A stretch of DNA of 18,010 nucleotides from Glomus cerebriforme (lineage: Eukaryota; Glomeromycota; Glomeromycetes; Glomerales; Glomeraceae): contig QKYT01000329.1 of assembly GCA_003550305.1 (NCBI GenBank), positions 96,878-114,887 on the forward strand, in the 5' to 3' direction. The translations under genes and the position numbers were made by a program. The notes under the pieces were generated by a model that saw only the letters and a program-made list of their open reading frames with translations, was not told where the DNA came from and did no database searches. This document shows positions 17,093 to 18,010 of the stretch, piece by piece; within the stretch, counting starts at the first letter, position 1, and every line of letters starts with the position of its first letter.

Positions 17093-17782
17093 AGGACGGT
17101 TAAATTAATCGAAAATCAAAAAAATTTAAAATAGATTGATAATTTTAAAGATGAATGTTTTATAGATCCATATGAAATAATATTTCCTGCATTAATAAAA
17201 AAGGTTTCTACTCTTAATCATTTAACAATAGCCTTTGAATATTTTGAATATGAACACAAATTTAACTTTGTAATTTAAGAACATTAAAGATCGATGATCT
17301 TAATTATCGTGATCTTGAGACCTATAAAATATGTTATATTAAAATTAACATAGCTACTGGTATCATTAAAAATAATGGAGGTCATCTCAGAGAAATAATA
17401 CATTAAAATAATAATATTATTATTTAGAAGAAACTAATTTTAACGAAGATTCTCTTATTTTTATTCGTACAATTTATGAAAATTGTCCTCTAGTTGAGTA
17501 TTTGTCTCTTGCACTCTCATCACATTTCATTGAATTCGAAAATTTATTGAAAACTTGTCAAAACTTAAAATCAATAATATCATTTATGAATTATCAATTC
17601 CAAACAAATGAAGAAAAATTTCTGGTAGAGAAGAATTATTGGTTAGATCAGCACCAACTTTATTAAGAGGAATTAGATTTTTTGATTATTTTAAATTATC
17701 TTTAGAAACCTTAATAAAATGGAAAGGTCGCCCACTTCTGTTTGATTTTGATAAAATTGTTCTGCAGCATTTGATAAATTAA
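17093..17782 (+). pseudogene. Decayed, 5'-truncated F-box / LRR protein gene
   Basis: The text starts inside the protein: RTVKLIENQKNLK, TAG at 17132, then IDNFKDECFIDPYEIIF and ..HLTIAFEYFEYEHKF, stopping at 17276. Frame then shifts (LRTLKIDDLNYRDLETY, ..ATGIIKNNGGHLREIIH, stop 17404), shifts again (NFNEDSLIFIRTIYENCPLV, ..FIEFENLLKTCQNLKSI, stop 17664), and ends in a third frame (RSAPTLLRGIRFFDYFKLSL, WKGRPLLFDFD, stop 17780-17782). The sequence GIIKNNGGHL, IYENCPLVEYLSL and the late RSAP..IRF..F..SLETL..W.GRP are typical of the C-terminal leucine-rich repeats of Rhizophagus F-box proteins. The F-box itself is missing. There are three frameshifts and one nonsense codon, so it is a relic. 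Intact members are SCF ubiquitin-ligase adaptors. Confidence 0.7.
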
Positions 17783-18010
17783 ACTGATAAATCTTTGCTA
17801 ACCCTTCTAGTTGATCTATTCTAACTGAGTTTGACATTTTCCATAATCAAGCAATGTGGCACAAGCTTTTTGGCATTCTTTTTTTTATGTTAAAAACTAG
17901 CTAAATAAATATAAGTTGGTGTTTGTTCGCTATCAATATTAATAAGTATTAATTAATATCAATACCCAAGTTGCACGACGAGGACGTCAACACCATTAGC
18001 AACTCAAAAA
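17783..18010. other. Right edge, no gene seen
   Basis: AT-rich sequence ends in a GC-richer stretch (GTTGCACGACGAGGACGTCA, 17970-17990) that may be the edge of another gene or repeat continuing past the window. No frame could be supported. Confidence 0.35.

Noticed and set aside
17692..17837. 48-codon minus-strand ORF starting MSNSVRIDQLEGLAKIYQ
   Set aside because: Composition is protein-like, but most of it is antisense to the last frame of the F-box/LRR relic, which has a better family match. It was kept out for lack of support, though it would be worth one protein search.

Overview
The window looks like nuclear DNA of an arbuscular mycorrhizal fungus, most likely Rhizophagus irregularis or a close relative (Glomeromycotina). 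The basis is very AT-rich, homopolymer-laden intergenic DNA, short GT-AG introns of about 90 bp, and coding families I recognise from the expanded gene sets of these fungi: a TKL-like kinase with an N-terminal CxxC/CxxC motif, F-box/leucine-rich-repeat proteins, and an RS-tailed Myb/SANT-like protein. No database search was possible, so family names rest on motif recognition and memory of the families.

Only two genes look intact or nearly so. The first (7969-9152, +, one intron) encodes a PD-(D/E)XK nuclease-fold protein with GD, ExK and QxxxY motifs, followed by an Asn/Ser linker and an acidic pentapeptide repeat. The second (13052-14413, +, one intron) encodes a 422-residue kinase-like protein whose HRD aspartate is replaced, so it is a predicted pseudokinase. 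All 24 ambiguous bases of the window lie in its two exons.

The rest is mostly decayed genes and repeats. In order: a diverged direct repeat (1-382); a Myb/SANT-like pseudogene with an RS tail (608-1271); dispersed repeat copy A (1488-2700); an orphan coding fragment (3424-3603); an F-box/LRR pseudogene (3929-4963); dispersed repeat copy B (5608-7125); the nuclease gene; a long gene-poor stretch (9164-12025) with one possible non-coding spliced exon; a MITE-like inverted-repeat element (about 12026-12308); the kinase; a probable solo LTR (15601-15960); degraded minus-strand coding DNA with a 96-bp tandem duplication (16250-17045); and a second F-box/LRR pseudogene cut off at its 5' side (17093-17782).

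Two themes link the regions. First, several pseudogenes have in-frame TGA or TAA where CGA or CAA would restore a plausible residue, and the MITE arms differ almost only by transitions, which fits C-to-T decay (for example at methylated cytosines) of repetitive DNA. Second, the two dispersed repeats carry three copies of a roughly 90-bp module that folds on paper into two adjacent hairpins, and both repeats end next to a short sequence resembling the 5' half of a tRNA-Arg gene. These modules are the most novel-looking structure in the window. I see no operon, CRISPR array, rRNA or complete tRNA gene.
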